NCBI RefSeq assembly: GCF_003205835.1
Contig: NZ_CP029773.1
Coordinates: forward strand, 268,501-332,500
Source of the DNA: Stenotrophomonas maltophilia
GTDB taxonomy: Bacteria > Pseudomonadota > Gammaproteobacteria > Xanthomonadales > Xanthomonadaceae
DNA: 64,000 nt
Direction of reading: 5' to 3'
Both the position numbers and the translations under genes were made by a program. Shown in pieces: positions 33,921 through 43,134 of this stretch (position 1 is the stretch's first letter; each line of letters begins with the position of its first letter). The notes beneath the pieces were generated by a model, which had not been told where the DNA came from, did no database searches, and saw only the letters and a list, made by a program, of their open reading frames with translations.

Positions 33921-34310
33921 TTATTCGCCCTGGTACTGCTTTTCTTCCACCAGCGCCGAACCGGCCACGCGGTTGATCTCGTTCTTCACCTGCACGCGCT
34001 CGCCATTGGTGCCATAGACACCACGCGCCAGCTGGATGAACGCATCGTCGAACACCTGGGCTGCTTCCTTGTCGCGCAGCTGGTCCTGGATATCCCACAT
34101 GCGCTCGTTGATCGCCTTCAGCTGCTGCTTCAGCACGGCCAGTGCCGGCTGTGCCTGCAGCTGCTGCTGCAGCAAGGGCAGCAGGCCGTCCAGCTCGGTG
34201 CGGACGTTGGCCAGCTTGGCCACATCGTCGATGCGCTCGGCCTTGATCTCGAGAATGGTGATCTTGTCGATCAGCTCGCCGATCGATACCGGGGTCAGGA
34301 TGGCGTCCAC
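33921..34310 (-). CDS. DUF6165 family protein
   Basis: A 129-residue cytoplasmic protein of unknown function. The N-terminus AILTPVSIGELIDKITILEIKAERI is the conserved block of the DUF6165 family; the remainder is helical, with heptad-like spacing (LLPLLQQQLQAQPALAVLKQQL) that suggests a coiled coil. I chose the GTG at 34310 because the family begins here and an AGGA lies nine bases upstream; an ATG at 34358 would add 16 unrelated residues. It converges on the atypical response regulator with a 12-base gap and is divergent from the TorF-type gene. Confidence 0.78.
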   Translation of the reverse strand: MDAILTPVSIGELIDKITILEIKAERIDDVAKLANVRTELDGLLPLLQQQLQAQPALAVLKQQLKAINERMWDIQDQLRDKEAAQVFDDAFIQLARGVYGTNGERVQVKNEINRVAGSALVEEKQYQGE

Positions 34311-34489
34311 GCGGTTGGTTCCTGGAAACAAGGCGCCATGATACCGCGCCGCTGGCACGCGGCCCCCGGTCCACGGGATTTACGCCGAATTTGCGCCACG
34401 GGCCCGGCAGCACCCTCGATCCGTTACGGCCACCACCTCGACACTGCGCTCCCGGCGGCGCAACCGCCTTCAACGAGGAACACAGTGCA

Positions 34490-35188
34490 GTGAACAGCAA
34501 GGGGATGATGGCGGCGATGGTGGCCGCCCTGGCAGGGCTGCTCGGCATCGGCAGCGCCCAGGCACAGGTGCAGGTCAGCGGCAGTGCCACACTGACCAGC
34601 GACTACGTGTGGCGTGGCAGCTCGCAGAGCGATGGCGACCCGGCGGTGCAGGCGGGCGCGAAGATCTCGGTCGCATCGGGCTGGTATGCCAGCGTGTGGG
34701 GCTCCAACGTTTCGTTCAAACCGGACAATGGCGCGCGCAGCGAGTTCGACCTGGTGGCAGGCTGGTCCGGCGCGCTGGCACCGGACTGGACACTGGATGC
34801 CAACCTGACCCGCTATGTGTATCCAGGTACCGGCCGCGCGCTGGACTGGACCGAACTCAATACCACCGTGACCTGGAAGCAGCGCGCCTGGCTGCAGCTG
34901 GCGCATTCCAACGATGCACTGGCCGGTGGTCATCGCGGCACCTATGCCCAGCTGGGTGTGCGGGTGCCGCTGCACGAGCGGTTCCGCCTGGAAGCGGCGG
35001 TAGGCCAGTACTGGCTGGCCACCGCACAGGGGCCCGATTACCTGCATGGCCAGCTCAGTGCCATCGCCTCGCTGACCCCGGCGTGGGAGCTGCGGGCCAC
35101 CGTGCATGACACCGACAACGCAGCGAAGCGGCTGTTCCCGGGCAACGCCGGTGGGCGGTGGGAGTTGGCGCTGCAGGGCAGCTTCTAG
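34490..35188 (+). CDS. TorF-family putative porin
   Basis: A 232-residue outer-membrane protein of the TIGR02001/TorF type. After a signal peptide (MMAAMVAALAGLLGIGSAQA) the mature protein starts VQVSGSATLTSDYVWRGSSQSDGDPAVQ, the hallmark of this family. It continues as alternating beta-strands and ends in WELALQGSF with a terminal phenylalanine. Its transported substrate is unknown. The start is probably the GTG at 34490, ten bases after GAGGAA; ATGs at 34505 and 34508 are alternatives. The last four bases overlap the end of the convergent MFS gene. Confidence 0.82.
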   Translation: MNSKGMMAAMVAALAGLLGIGSAQAQVQVSGSATLTSDYVWRGSSQSDGDPAVQAGAKISVASGWYASVWGSNVSFKPDNGARSEFDLVAGWSGALAPDWTLDANLTRYVYPGTGRALDWTELNTTVTWKQRAWLQLAHSNDALAGGHRGTYAQLGVRVPLHERFRLEAAVGQYWLATAQGPDYLHGQLSAIASLTPAWELRATVHDTDNAAKRLFPGNAGGRWELALQGSF

Positions 35189-36378
35189 TCAGTCACCGAA
35201 GCCTGGCGTGCGCGCAGCGCGCCGGGCATCCACAGCAGCAGGGCCAGCACGGCCACTGCAGCACCGGCCACGCAGACCCCGGTCCAGCCGAAGCGCTGGT
35301 AGACCTGCGCCGACAGCAGCGAGCCCAGCGAACCGCCGATGAAGTAGCCGGTCATGTAGCCGGCGTTGAGCCGGTTGCGCGCCGCCGGTTGCAGTGCGTA
35401 GATCAGGTTCTGGTTGCTGACATGCAGCAGCTGCGCGGCCAGGTCCAGCACCACCACACCGGCCAGCAGTGCCAGCAGCGAGTGTGCCGACAGTCCCAGC
35501 GGCAGCCATGACAGGAGCAACAGCACCAGCGCGATGGCGGTGGCGCGTCCGGTCTGGCCGCGGTCGGACATGCGCCCGGCCAGGCCCGCAGCCAGCGTGC
35601 CGGCGGCACCGACCAGCCCGAACAGGCCGATGGTGGCGTCGCTGTAGGCGTAGGGTGGCTGCGCCAGCAGGAACGCGAGCGGGGTCCAGAAGATCGCGAA
35701 CATGGCGAAGCTGCAGGCGCCCAGCAGGGTGCGCTGGCGCAGCACCGGCTCCTGCACGAACAGCACGCCGATCGAGCGCAGCAATGCGAAATAGCCGAGG
35801 CCGGCGCTGTGGTGGAATCGCGGCAGGCCGCGCTGCAGCGCCAGCGCGGTCAGCACCAGGGTGCCGGCGGCGATGGCATACACCAGGCGCCAGTCGCCCA
35901 GGCTGGAAAGCAGTCCGGCCACGGTGCGCGCCAGCAGGATGCCCAGCAGCAAGCCACTCATCAATGTGCCGACCACGCGGCCACGATGTTCCGGTGCGGC
36001 CAGCGTGGCCGCGAACGGCACCAGTACCTGTGCCACCACCGAGAACAGGCCGGTGATCGCGGTACCCACCAGCAGCCAGGCCAGCGACGGCGCACAGGCA
36101 CTGATCACCAGCCCGCCGGCGGACAGCAGGCTCATCACCACGATCAGGCGGCGGCGTTCGAACAGGTCACCCAGCGGCACCAGCAGGATCAGTCCGGCGG
36201 CATAGCTCAGCTGTGCGGCGGTGACCACCATGCCGACCTGGCCGAACGGCACACCGAAGGCATCGGCGATGGTGTGCAGCAGCGGCTGCGCATAGTAGTT
36301 GCTGGCCACGGTCACGCCGGTAGCCACCGACATCAGCAGCACCTGCCAGCGGTGCAGAGGGGGAAGGGACGGACTCAC
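35185..36378 (-). CDS. MFS efflux transporter
   Basis: A 397-residue inner-membrane transporter with 12 predicted helices, in the drug:H+ antiporter-1-like branch. Features are NYYAQPLLHTIADAF in helix 1, the motif LVPLGDLFERRRLIV after helix 2, LGILLARTVAGLLSSLGDWR in helix 5, and the second-half loop GRMSDRGQTGRA. It resembles YnfM-type exporters. The start is a GTG at 36378 with a modest upstream site; no ATG fits. The divergent LysR gene 99 bases away is the likely regulator. The substrate is unknown. Confidence 0.87.
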   Translation of the reverse strand: MSPSLPPLHRWQVLLMSVATGVTVASNYYAQPLLHTIADAFGVPFGQVGMVVTAAQLSYAAGLILLVPLGDLFERRRLIVVMSLLSAGGLVISACAPSLAWLLVGTAITGLFSVVAQVLVPFAATLAAPEHRGRVVGTLMSGLLLGILLARTVAGLLSSLGDWRLVYAIAAGTLVLTALALQRGLPRFHHSAGLGYFALLRSIGVLFVQEPVLRQRTLLGACSFAMFAIFWTPLAFLLAQPPYAYSDATIGLFGLVGAAGTLAAGLAGRMSDRGQTGRATAIALVLLLLSWLPLGLSAHSLLALLAGVVVLDLAAQLLHVSNQNLIYALQPAARNRLNAGYMTGYFIGGSLGSLLSAQVYQRFGWTGVCVAGAAVAVLALLLWMPGALRARQASVTD

Positions 36379-36425
36379 GCGGTGTTCCAGGAAGCGGGGG
36401 AGCACAGTGTCCGCCTGCTGCAGCC

Positions 36426-36446
36426 ATGATGGAAATGAATCATCAT
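36426..36446. promoter_or_regulatory. Candidate LysR operator between regulator and exporter
   Basis: ATGATG-N9-CATCAT is a perfect six-base inverted repeat with a nine-base spacer, centred in the 99-base gap between the LysR gene and the MFS gene. Its size and position fit a LysR recognition site (T-N11-A type). A related GGAAATGA sequence is repeated at 36431 and 36461. Confidence 0.5.
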
Positions 36447-36477
36447 CATCCCTGTCATCTGGAAATGAGATGGTTGC

Positions 36478-37365
36478 GTGAATCTCAAGCAGCTCGAGTT
36501 CGCCGTCGCCCTGGCCGAGGAGGGTAACTTCACCCGCGCCGCCGAGCGCTGCCACGTGGTGCAGTCCGCGCTCAGTCACCAGATCGCCCATCTTGAGCAG
36601 GAACTGGGCACAACGCTGTTCGAGCGCCTGCCGCGCCAGGTGCGGGCCACCGCCGCCGGCGAGGCGCTGCTGGTGCATGCACGCCAGGTGCTGGCCAGCC
36701 TGCGCCACCTGCGCGCCGACGTGGCCGCCGTCACTGGCGAGGTGCGTGGCCTGCTGGCGATCGGGCAGATCTCCTCGCTGACCGACATCGATGTGGTGGC
36801 GATGCTGGCGGCCTTCCAGCAGGCGCACCCGCAGGTGGAGTTCCAGCTGCGGGTCGACAAGAGCGAGGACCTGATCGCGCAGGTGCAGTCGCGAGAGCTG
36901 GACGTGGCACTGGTCGGATTGGCGCCGTCGGCGGGGTTGGACGGGGTCTGCCACCAGATGCTGCAGGAAGAAGACCTGGTGGCGGTGCTGGCGCCGTCGC
37001 ACCGCTTGGCCCGCCACAAGCGGCTGCCATTGACCGAACTGCAGGACGAGGCGCTGGTCGACTTTCCGCGCGGCACCGGTGCACGCCGCCAGACCGACGA
37101 TGCCTTCGCCGCCGCTGGCCTGCCGCATACGGTGCGCTTCGAGGTCAATCTGATGGAACTGATCGAGCGCTTCGTCCGCCATGGGTTGGCGGTTGGCATC
37201 GTGCCAGCGTTGATCGCCGACGGGTTCCAGGGGGTGGTACAGATTCCGCTGCAGCCGACCCCGACCCGCCGCGTGCACCTGGTCTGGCAGCGACTGCCGA
37301 CACCGGCGGCGCGGGCGTTTGTCGAAGCCGTGCTCAGCCGCGCAGGCGCAGGCTCAGGCCCTTGA
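36478..37365 (+). CDS. LysR-family transcriptional regulator
   Basis: A 295-residue DNA-binding regulator. The N-terminal helix-turn-helix (QLEFAVALAEEGNFTRAAER, then VQSALSHQIAHLEQELG) leads into the LysR substrate-binding domain (from about residue 90, VRGLLAIGQISSLTDIDVVAML). It starts at a GTG at 36478. It is transcribed divergently from an MFS exporter gene, the usual arrangement for a regulator that controls its neighbour in response to the transported compound. Its 3' end overlaps the convergent yehS-like gene by 32 bases. Confidence 0.92.
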   Translation: MNLKQLEFAVALAEEGNFTRAAERCHVVQSALSHQIAHLEQELGTTLFERLPRQVRATAAGEALLVHARQVLASLRHLRADVAAVTGEVRGLLAIGQISSLTDIDVVAMLAAFQQAHPQVEFQLRVDKSEDLIAQVQSRELDVALVGLAPSAGLDGVCHQMLQEEDLVAVLAPSHRLARHKRLPLTELQDEALVDFPRGTGARRQTDDAFAAAGLPHTVRFEVNLMELIERFVRHGLAVGIVPALIADGFQGVVQIPLQPTPTRRVHLVWQRLPTPAARAFVEAVLSRAGAGSGP

Positions 37366-37801
37366 GGAAATTGCGCAGCATCTGGTCCAGGCAGCGCCGG
37401 TAATTGGTGTGCCCGGGCTGGCGGAACAATGCGCCCACTTCCGACTTGGAGACGTTGAAGCCGGCGCTGGCGAAGATCTCCATCAGATCGACGTCGCGCA
37501 GCTGGAAGGCGACGCGCAGCTTCTTCAGCACCAGGTTGTTGTCGATGCGGGTTTCCACCGCACGCTGAGGCTGGCTCTCATCGCGACCGCGCAGGTGCAC
37601 GATCAGGCCGTCGAGGAAGTGCGCCAGCGCGCTGTCGCTCATCGCTTCGAAACCGGCTTCGTCCTCGCGGCGCAGCCAGGCTTTCACCTGTTCCGGATCC
37701 ACGGCGAAGGCGGGGTCGGCCATCTGGCACAGAGTCACCACGTGGTGGTCGCCCAGGTCCAGGGAGTAGCGCACGCTGCGCAGGACATCGTTGTTGATCA
37801 T
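37334..37801 (-). CDS. DUF1456 family protein (YehS-like)
   Basis: A 155-residue cytoplasmic protein of the DUF1456/YehS family, unknown function. It contains two copies of the family repeat: MINNDVLRSVRYSLDLGDHHVVTL with VKAWLRREDE, and ETRIDNNLVLKKLRVAFQLRDVDLMEIF with VGALFRQPGHTNYRRC. The end LDQMLRNFLKGLSLRLR is also typical. Its last 32 bases overlap the end of the convergent LysR gene on the other strand. Confidence 0.9.
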   Translation of the reverse strand: MINNDVLRSVRYSLDLGDHHVVTLCQMADPAFAVDPEQVKAWLRREDEAGFEAMSDSALAHFLDGLIVHLRGRDESQPQRAVETRIDNNLVLKKLRVAFQLRDVDLMEIFASAGFNVSKSEVGALFRQPGHTNYRRCLDQMLRNFLKGLSLRLRG

Positions 37802-37916
37802 GGCCCAATTGTACCGGCCACCCCGACAGGCGGGGCCGGATCTGGCCGATCAGGCAACGCAACCCCCGGCCGACGGTGCCAGAATGGGGGTCTGGTTTTT
37901 CCCCTGGAGTTGCCTG

Positions 37917-38669
37917 ATGACCCGCACTGTCCTGATTACCGGCGCCACGTCCGGCTTCGGCGCCGCCGCCGTCCACCGCTTCGCCCAGGCGGGCTGGAAG
38001 GTGATCGCCACCGGCCGCCGCGGCGAACGCCTGCAGCCGCTGGTCGAGCGCTACGGCAAGGACGTGGTGCATGCCGCCGCCTTCGACATCCGCGATCCGG
38101 TGGCGATGGAAGCGGCGCTGCTGGCACTGCCGCCGGCCTTTGGCGAGATCGATCTGCTGGTCAACAACGCCGGCCTGGCGCAGGGCACTGCGCCGGCACA
38201 GAGCGCCAAGTTGTCGGACTGGACCACGATGATCGACACCAACATCACCGCGCTGGTGACCCTGACCCACCGCCTGCTGCCGCAACTGGTGGAGCGCAAG
38301 GGCGCAATCATCAACATTTCGTCGGTGGCCGGTGTCTACCCGTATCCGGGCGGCAATGCCTACGGTGGCACCAAGGCTTTCGTCAGCCAGTTCTCGCTCG
38401 GCCTGCGTTCGGACCTGCACGGCACCGGCGTGCGCGTGACCACGATCGAGCCGGGCATGGCCGAAACCGAGTTCACCGTGGTGCGTACCCATGGCGACCA
38501 GGCAGCGTCGGACAAGCTCTACACCGGCGCCAACCCGATGACCGCCGAAGACATCGCCGAACAGATTTTCTGGGTGGCCACGCTGCCGCCGCACCTGAAC
38601 ATCAATCGCCTGGAACTGATGCCGGTCAGCCAGTCCTTCGCCGGTTTCCAGGTCGCCCGCGAAGGCTGA
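37917..38669 (+). CDS. ydfG: Short-chain dehydrogenase/reductase (YdfG-like)
   Basis: A 250-residue cytoplasmic NADP-dependent oxidoreductase of the classical SDR family. The cofactor motif is TGATSGFG (residues 8-15), NNAG follows near 82, the catalytic serine is in ISSVAGVYPY and the Tyr/Lys pair in NAYGGTKAF. GRR after the second strand favours NADP. The C-terminal EDIAEQIFWVATLPPHLNINRLELMPVSQ is characteristic of E. coli YdfG, which oxidises L-allo-threonine and reduces malonic semialdehyde. CTGGAG seven bases upstream supports the ATG at 37917. It stands alone and is followed by a repeat and a terminator. Confidence 0.9.
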   Translation: MTRTVLITGATSGFGAAAVHRFAQAGWKVIATGRRGERLQPLVERYGKDVVHAAAFDIRDPVAMEAALLALPPAFGEIDLLVNNAGLAQGTAPAQSAKLSDWTTMIDTNITALVTLTHRLLPQLVERKGAIINISSVAGVYPYPGGNAYGGTKAFVSQFSLGLRSDLHGTGVRVTTIEPGMAETEFTVVRTHGDQAASDKLYTGANPMTAEDIAEQIFWVATLPPHLNINRLELMPVSQSFAGFQVAREG

Positions 38670-38678
38670 CCGCCGTCT

Positions 38679-38737
38679 GTAGAGTCGAGCTTGCTCGACT
38701 GTTGCTCTACCCCCAGTCGAGCATGGCTCGACGCTAC
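38679..38737. repeat. SMAG-type pair (GTCGAGC stem)
   Basis: A facing pair of a third stem class: GTAGAGTCGAGC-TT-GCTCGACTG on the left (GTAG at 38679) and its inverted partner ending CTAC at 38734-38737. It lies directly after the ydfG-like gene. Confidence 0.8.
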
Positions 38738-38743
38738 AGAAAC

Positions 38744-38772
38744 AAAAAAAGCCGGGCAGTGCCCGGCTTTTT
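38744..38772. terminator. Bidirectional rho-independent terminator
   Basis: A stem GCCGGGC-AGT-GCCCGGC flanked by seven A's on the left and five T's on the right. It can end both the plus-strand ydfG transcript and the minus-strand argS/SPOR transcript, whose last stop is at 38790. Confidence 0.9.
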
Positions 38773-38789
38773 CATTCACTTCGGCAGGC

Positions 38790-39680
38790 TCACTGCGCCT
38801 TGATCGCCATCGCCTGCAGGCCGGTGCCATCCAGCTTCTGCTTGGCTTCGGACAGTTCGCCGGCGCTGCCGTATGGCCCCATGCGCACGCGGTACACGGT
38901 CTTGCCGTTGATCTGCGCCGATTCCACGCGTGCCGCCAGGCCCATCATGGCCAGCTTGGCCTTGGTGGCTTCGGCGTCGCCGGAGGCGCCGAACGCACCC
39001 GCCTGCAGGATGTAGCGGGCGTTGTCGGCAGCAGCCGGTGCCGCAGCGGCCGGGGGAGTGGCCGCGGTCGGCGCGGTTTCCGCACGCGCTGCCGGAGTGG
39101 CGGCGGTGGTGCTGGTCGACGCCGGCGGCGTCGCCGCAGCCGGTCGTTCGCTCAGCGGTGCCGGCAGCGGACGGCTGGTGGCGGTCACCGGTGCGGTGCT
39201 GGCCACGCTGGCCGTGGCCGTCGGTGCCGGCGCGGTAGCCGCTGGCGGCGGAACCGGCTTGCCTTCCAGTGCCGCCTGCGCGCGCTGCGCTTCGGCCTTG
39301 GCCCGGCGCTGGTCCTCGGCACGCGCGCTGGCGGCCAGTTCGGCGTCGGACATTTCAACTTCCTTGCCCGGCAGCAGGGTATAGAAGTCGTACTGGGTGG
39401 CGGCCGGCTTTTCCGGTTCGGCCGGCTTCGGCGTGGTCGGCTGCGCGGCCGGCTGGGTGCCGACATCGCTGTCGGCATCAGCAACCGGGGCCGGCTGCGC
39501 ATTCGGGTTCGGCTGCGGACCGGCGCGCAGGAAGCCATCGCCTTCGCCCTTGAACAGGTTCGGCGCCGCCAGGAACACCACGGCCGCGATCGCTACACCG
39601 GCCACCAGCCACACCCATCCGGGTGTGCCCTGGCTGCCGCTGTTGCGTCGTGCCTGGCTTTTGCCGCGTCGTGCTGCCAT
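38790..39680 (-). CDS. SPOR-domain (FtsN-like) cell-envelope protein
   Basis: A 296-residue bitopic inner-membrane protein. A basic cytoplasmic start (MAARRGKSQARRNSG) precedes one membrane helix (VWLVAGVAIAAVVFLAAP, about residues 23-40). A long proline/alanine-rich periplasmic linker follows. A C-terminal SPOR domain (about residues 218-296, ARYILQAGAFGASGDAEATK to GLQAMAIKAQ) binds denuded glycan strands at the division site. The order after argS is the same as for ftsN-like genes in many gammaproteobacteria, so it may be the FtsN counterpart, but essential motifs of FtsN cannot be confirmed. Confidence 0.87.
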   Translation of the reverse strand: MAARRGKSQARRNSGSQGTPGWVWLVAGVAIAAVVFLAAPNLFKGEGDGFLRAGPQPNPNAQPAPVADADSDVGTQPAAQPTTPKPAEPEKPAATQYDFYTLLPGKEVEMSDAELAASARAEDQRRAKAEAQRAQAALEGKPVPPPAATAPAPTATASVASTAPVTATSRPLPAPLSERPAAATPPASTSTTAATPAARAETAPTAATPPAAAAPAAADNARYILQAGAFGASGDAEATKAKLAMMGLAARVESAQINGKTVYRVRMGPYGSAGELSEAKQKLDGTGLQAMAIKAQ

Positions 39681-39701
39681 GAGTACTGCGTCTCCTGATG
39701 C

Positions 39702-41390
39702 TTACATTTTTTCCGGGGCGCTGACGCCCAGGAGGTCGAGGCCATTGGCCAGCACCTGGCGTGCCGCGCAGGCCAGGGTCAGCTTGGCATTGCGGTCGGC
39801 GGTGTCTTCCACCAGCACTGGCGTCCCGTGATACCACGTGTGGAACGCGTGCGCCAATTCACGCAGGTACTGCGCCACCAGATGCGGCTCCAGCGCCACG
39901 CCGGCTGCTTCCACCACTTCCGGATACCGCGAGATCTCGTTCATCAGCAGCAGCGAGGCGTCGTCGGCCAGGCGGCCGAGGTTGGCCAGGCCGTTGCCCT
40001 GTTCGTACACCAGGCCCTTCTCCTGTGCCTGGCGCAGCAGGCTGCAGACGCGGGCGTGTGCATACTGCACGTAGAACACCGGGTTGTCGTTGCTCTGCTG
40101 GCGGGCCAGGTCGATGTCGAAGGTCAGCTGCGAATCGGGCTTGCGCGCGATCAGGAACCAGCGGGTCGCATCGCGGCCAGCTTCCTCGATCAGGTCGCGC
40201 AGGGTGAAGTAGCTGCCGGCACGCTTGGACAGCTTCACTTCCTCGCCGCCGCGCATGACGGTGACCATCTGGTGCAGCACGTATTCCGGCCAGCCCTGCG
40301 GGATGCCCACTTCCATGGCCTGCAGGCCGGCACGCACGCGCGCCAGCGAGCCGTGATGGTCGGCACCCAGCTCGGTGATCGCACGCTCGTAGCCGCGCTG
40401 CCACTTGGACAGGTGGTAGGCCACGTCCGGTACGAAGTAGGTGAAGGTGCCGTCGGACTTGCGCATCACGCGGTCCTTGTCGTCACCGAAGTCGGTGCTG
40501 CGCAGCCACAGCGCGCCGCCTTCCTCATAGGTGTGGCCCGAAGCCTGCAGCTTGGCCACGGCTTCGGCAACCTTGCCGTCGGCGTACAGCGAGCTTTCCA
40601 GGAAATAGATGTCGAAGTCGACGCCGAACGCGGCCAGGTCCAGATTCTGCTCGTTGCGCAGGTAGGCCACGGCGAAGCGGCGGATCGCCTGCATGTCGTC
40701 CGGGTCCTTGGCACCGACCACGGTGCTGCCTTCCAGATCGACACTGGCGCCGGCCATGTAGGCGCGGGCGACGTCGGCGATGTATTCACCGCGGTAGCCA
40801 CCCTCCGGCCAGCCATCCTGGTCCGGCGCGATACCCTTGATCCGTGCCTGGGTGGACAGCGCCAGGTTCTCGATCTGCACGCCGGCGTCGTTGTAGTAGA
40901 ACTCGCGCTTGGCGTTCCAGCCGTTCGCATCGAGCACGCGTGCCACGCAGTCGCCGATCGCCGCCGCGCGGCCATGGCCGACATGCAGCGGGCCGGTCGG
41001 GTTGGCCGACACGTACTCCACACCCACCGTGCGGCCATTGCCGGACAGGTTGCGGCCGTAGTCGTGGGCTTCCTTGATGACCGAGGCGGTTTCGCGCTGG
41101 TACGCGGCCGGGGCCAGGTGGAAGTTGATGAAGCCGGGGCCGGCGATCTCGACCTTGCTCACGTCCTCGCTGCGCGGCAGCGCCTCGACCAGCGCCTGTG
41201 CCAGTGCGCGCGGATTGCTGCGCGCGGCCTTGGCCAGCAGCATCGCGGCATTGGTGGCGAAGTCGCCGTGATCGCGGGTCTTCGGGCGCTCGACCACGAA
41301 GTCCGGCGGCAGGGAGTCGGCGGGCAGGGTGCCATTGGCGCGCAAGGCTTCGATGCCTTGGCTGATCAGGGCGCGGAGGAGATTTTTCAC
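39702..41390 (-). CDS. argS: Arginine--tRNA ligase
   Basis: A 562-residue cytoplasmic class I synthetase that charges tRNA-Arg. It has the N-terminal Add1 domain, the HIGH motif as [16 protein letters not shown] (about residues 118-133), the KMSKS-like [12 protein letters not shown], and a C-terminal DALR anticodon-binding domain ending in [10 protein letters not shown]. The length is normal. The SPOR-domain gene starts 21 bases after its stop on the same strand, so the two probably share a transcript. Confidence 0.97.
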   Translation of the reverse strand: MKNLLRALISQGIEALRANGTLPADSLPPDFVVERPKTRDHGDFATNAAMLLAKAARSNPRALAQALVEALPRSEDVSKVEIAGPGFINFHLAPAAYQRETASVIKEAHDYGRNLSGNGRTVGVEYVSANPTGPLHVGHGRAAAIGDCVARVLDANGWNAKREFYYNDAGVQIENLALSTQARIKGIAPDQDGWPEGGYRGEYIADVARAYMAGASVDLEGSTVVGAKDPDDMQAIRRFAVAYLRNEQNLDLAAFGVDFDIYFLESSLYADGKVAEAVAKLQASGHTYEEGGALWLRSTDFGDDKDRVMRKSDGTFTYFVPDVAYHLSKWQRGYERAITELGADHHGSLARVRAGLQAMEVGIPQGWPEYVLHQMVTVMRGGEEVKLSKRAGSYFTLRDLIEEAGRDATRWFLIARKPDSQLTFDIDLARQQSNDNPVFYVQYAHARVCSLLRQAQEKGLVYEQGNGLANLGRLADDASLLLMNEISRYPEVVEAAGVALEPHLVAQYLRELAHAFHTWYHGTPVLVEDTADRNAKLTLACAARQVLANGLDLLGVSAPEKM

Positions 41391-41504
41391 GAGGCCTGCT
41401 GTGAGAATGAGCGGCGGAATCGCCCATTTTAGCGCAGATACCAGTGGCCACGCTGACCGAAACCTGCCTGTGGGGGCGACCGATGGCGCCTGGAGGGCGG
41501 GCGC

Positions 41505-42209
41505 TCAGCCGAACAGGCGGGGCTGGGGCGGCGACAGCAGGCCTCGTTCAGCAAACGAAACGGGGCGGCCCTCACCGACCACGAAGTGGTCCAGCAGGCG
41601 CACATCCACCAGCGCCAGTGCCTGCTGCAGTTCGTCGGTGATGCGGGTATCGGCACCGGAGGGTTCCGGGTCGCCGGAGGGGTGGTTGTGGCTGAGGATC
41701 ACCGCCGCCGCGTTGTGCAGCAGGGCGCGCCGCACCACCTCGCGGGGGTAGACCGGGGCGGCGTTGATGGTGCCGTGGAACAGTTCCTCGCAGGCGATCA
41801 GGCGGTGGCGGTTGTCCAGGAACAGCGCCATGAAGATTTCCCGCGCCTGCCCGCGCAGGCGGTGCTGCAGGTAGCGGCCGACCGCGGCCGGGTTGTTGCC
41901 GACCGCTTCGCCGTGCTCCAGCTCCGCTGCCAGGTAGCGGTGGGCCAGTTCCAGCCCGGCAGCCAGCGTACAGCTGCGCGCCGGGCCGAGCCCGGGCAGA
42001 CGGGCCAGGTCGCCTGCGGAGCGGTCCAGCAGCACCCGCAACGGGCCATGCGCCTGCAGCAGGTCGCGCGCGGTCTGCACGGCATCGCGGCCACCGAATC
42101 CGGAGCCGAGGAACAACGCCAGCAGTTCGGCGTCGGAAAGTGCGGTGGGCCCACGTGCGATGAGCTTCTCGCGGGGGCGTTCCTGTTCGGGCCAGTCATG
42201 GATGGGCAT
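41505..42209 (-). CDS. radC: RadC family JAB-domain protein
   Basis: A 234-residue cytoplasmic protein. The N-terminal helix-hairpin-helix region ([34 protein letters not shown]) leads to the C-terminal JAB metalloprotease-like domain with [29 protein letters not shown] and the JAMM motif [15 protein letters not shown]. It was named for DNA repair, but the molecular function remains unproven. The start [16 protein letters not shown] at 42209 is the family's usual N-terminus. Confidence 0.93.
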   Translation of the reverse strand: MPIHDWPEQERPREKLIARGPTALSDAELLALFLGSGFGGRDAVQTARDLLQAHGPLRVLLDRSAGDLARLPGLGPARSCTLAAGLELAHRYLAAELEHGEAVGNNPAAVGRYLQHRLRGQAREIFMALFLDNRHRLIACEELFHGTINAAPVYPREVVRRALLHNAAAVILSHNHPSGDPEPSGADTRITDELQQALALVDVRLLDHFVVGEGRPVSFAERGLLSPPQPRLFG

Positions 42210-42279
42210 GCCTGCATCATCGCCAGCCCGCGTGGCGGCTCCCATCGGTGCACACCGCAGCACCGGGTCGGGCGATGCC

Positions 42280-42906
42280 TCACCCGCGCCGGGTCTGCAG
42301 ATAGTCGAACAGTTCCTGGTTGTTCTGCAGGCCCAGCTTGCGCTTGGCTTCGGCCTTCTGCCGGCTGATCGTCTTGGGGCTGCGCCCGCAGCGTTCGGCG
42401 ACGGCATTCACGCTGAGCCCGGCCGCCAGCAGATCCAGCACTTCCTGTTCCCGCGCCGACAGCGGCGCCGGTTCGCGCGGGAACAGCAGGTCGCGGGCCT
42501 GCAGGTGGTGGCGCAGTTGTTGGGAAACGAACACCTGGCCGGCCAGTGCCGCGCTCAGCGCCTGCGGCAGCTCGGTGAAATCGGCGCATTTGTCGACCAG
42601 GCCGCTGATGCCCTCGCGCAGCAGGCCGTCAAGCAGTCCAGGATGACGAGCTCCGGTGAGCACCACCACCGGCAGCCCGGGATGGCGCTCGCGCAGTGCA
42701 TCGATCAGTTCCGGGCCATCCGGGCCGTCGCCCGGCATCGACAGATCGGTCAGCACCGCATCGCAGTCATGCCGATCCAGCAGCTGCAGCAGCTCCGCGC
42801 CGTCACTGGCGCTGCCGACGATCTCCATCAGGTGGGTCTGCAGCACGATGCGGATGCCGTGCAGAACCACCGGATGGTCGTCGGCAATGATGATGCGCGG
42901 GTGCAC
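42280..42906 (-). CDS. RcsB-like response regulator (NarL/LuxR family)
   Basis: A 208-residue regulator with an intact receiver: acidic pair in IIADDHPVV, phospho-acceptor in VLTDLSMPG, switch threonine in VVLTGAR and lysine in LVDKCAD. The LuxR-type helix-turn-helix is [20 protein letters not shown] followed by [19 protein letters not shown], close to RcsB. It starts at a GTG at 42906, fixed by GAGGAG five bases upstream; upstream frame extension to 43086 has no conserved sequence. No histidine kinase is adjacent, so its signal source lies elsewhere. Confidence 0.9.
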   Translation of the reverse strand: MHPRIIIADDHPVVLHGIRIVLQTHLMEIVGSASDGAELLQLLDRHDCDAVLTDLSMPGDGPDGPELIDALRERHPGLPVVVLTGARHPGLLDGLLREGISGLVDKCADFTELPQALSAALAGQVFVSQQLRHHLQARDLLFPREPAPLSAREQEVLDLLAAGLSVNAVAERCGRSPKTISRQKAEAKRKLGLQNNQELFDYLQTRRG

Positions 42907-43134
42907 GCGGCTCCTCGGGGATCGGACGGACCGCAGCACACAGCGGCCAACGCCTGATTCTGCAAAAGGGCAGGGCCGCAGAGGTATAGGAAAGGTCCGA
43001 AACCGATGCCCGGCAAACCCCGGGTCAAGCGCAGCGCGCTCCATCTGCTGATAGCTGTCCGCTATGTGCACCGTGCACCGGGACATTACCGACCATCGGG
43101 TAAGCTAACGCCCTCGTTTGCACAGGAATTCCAG

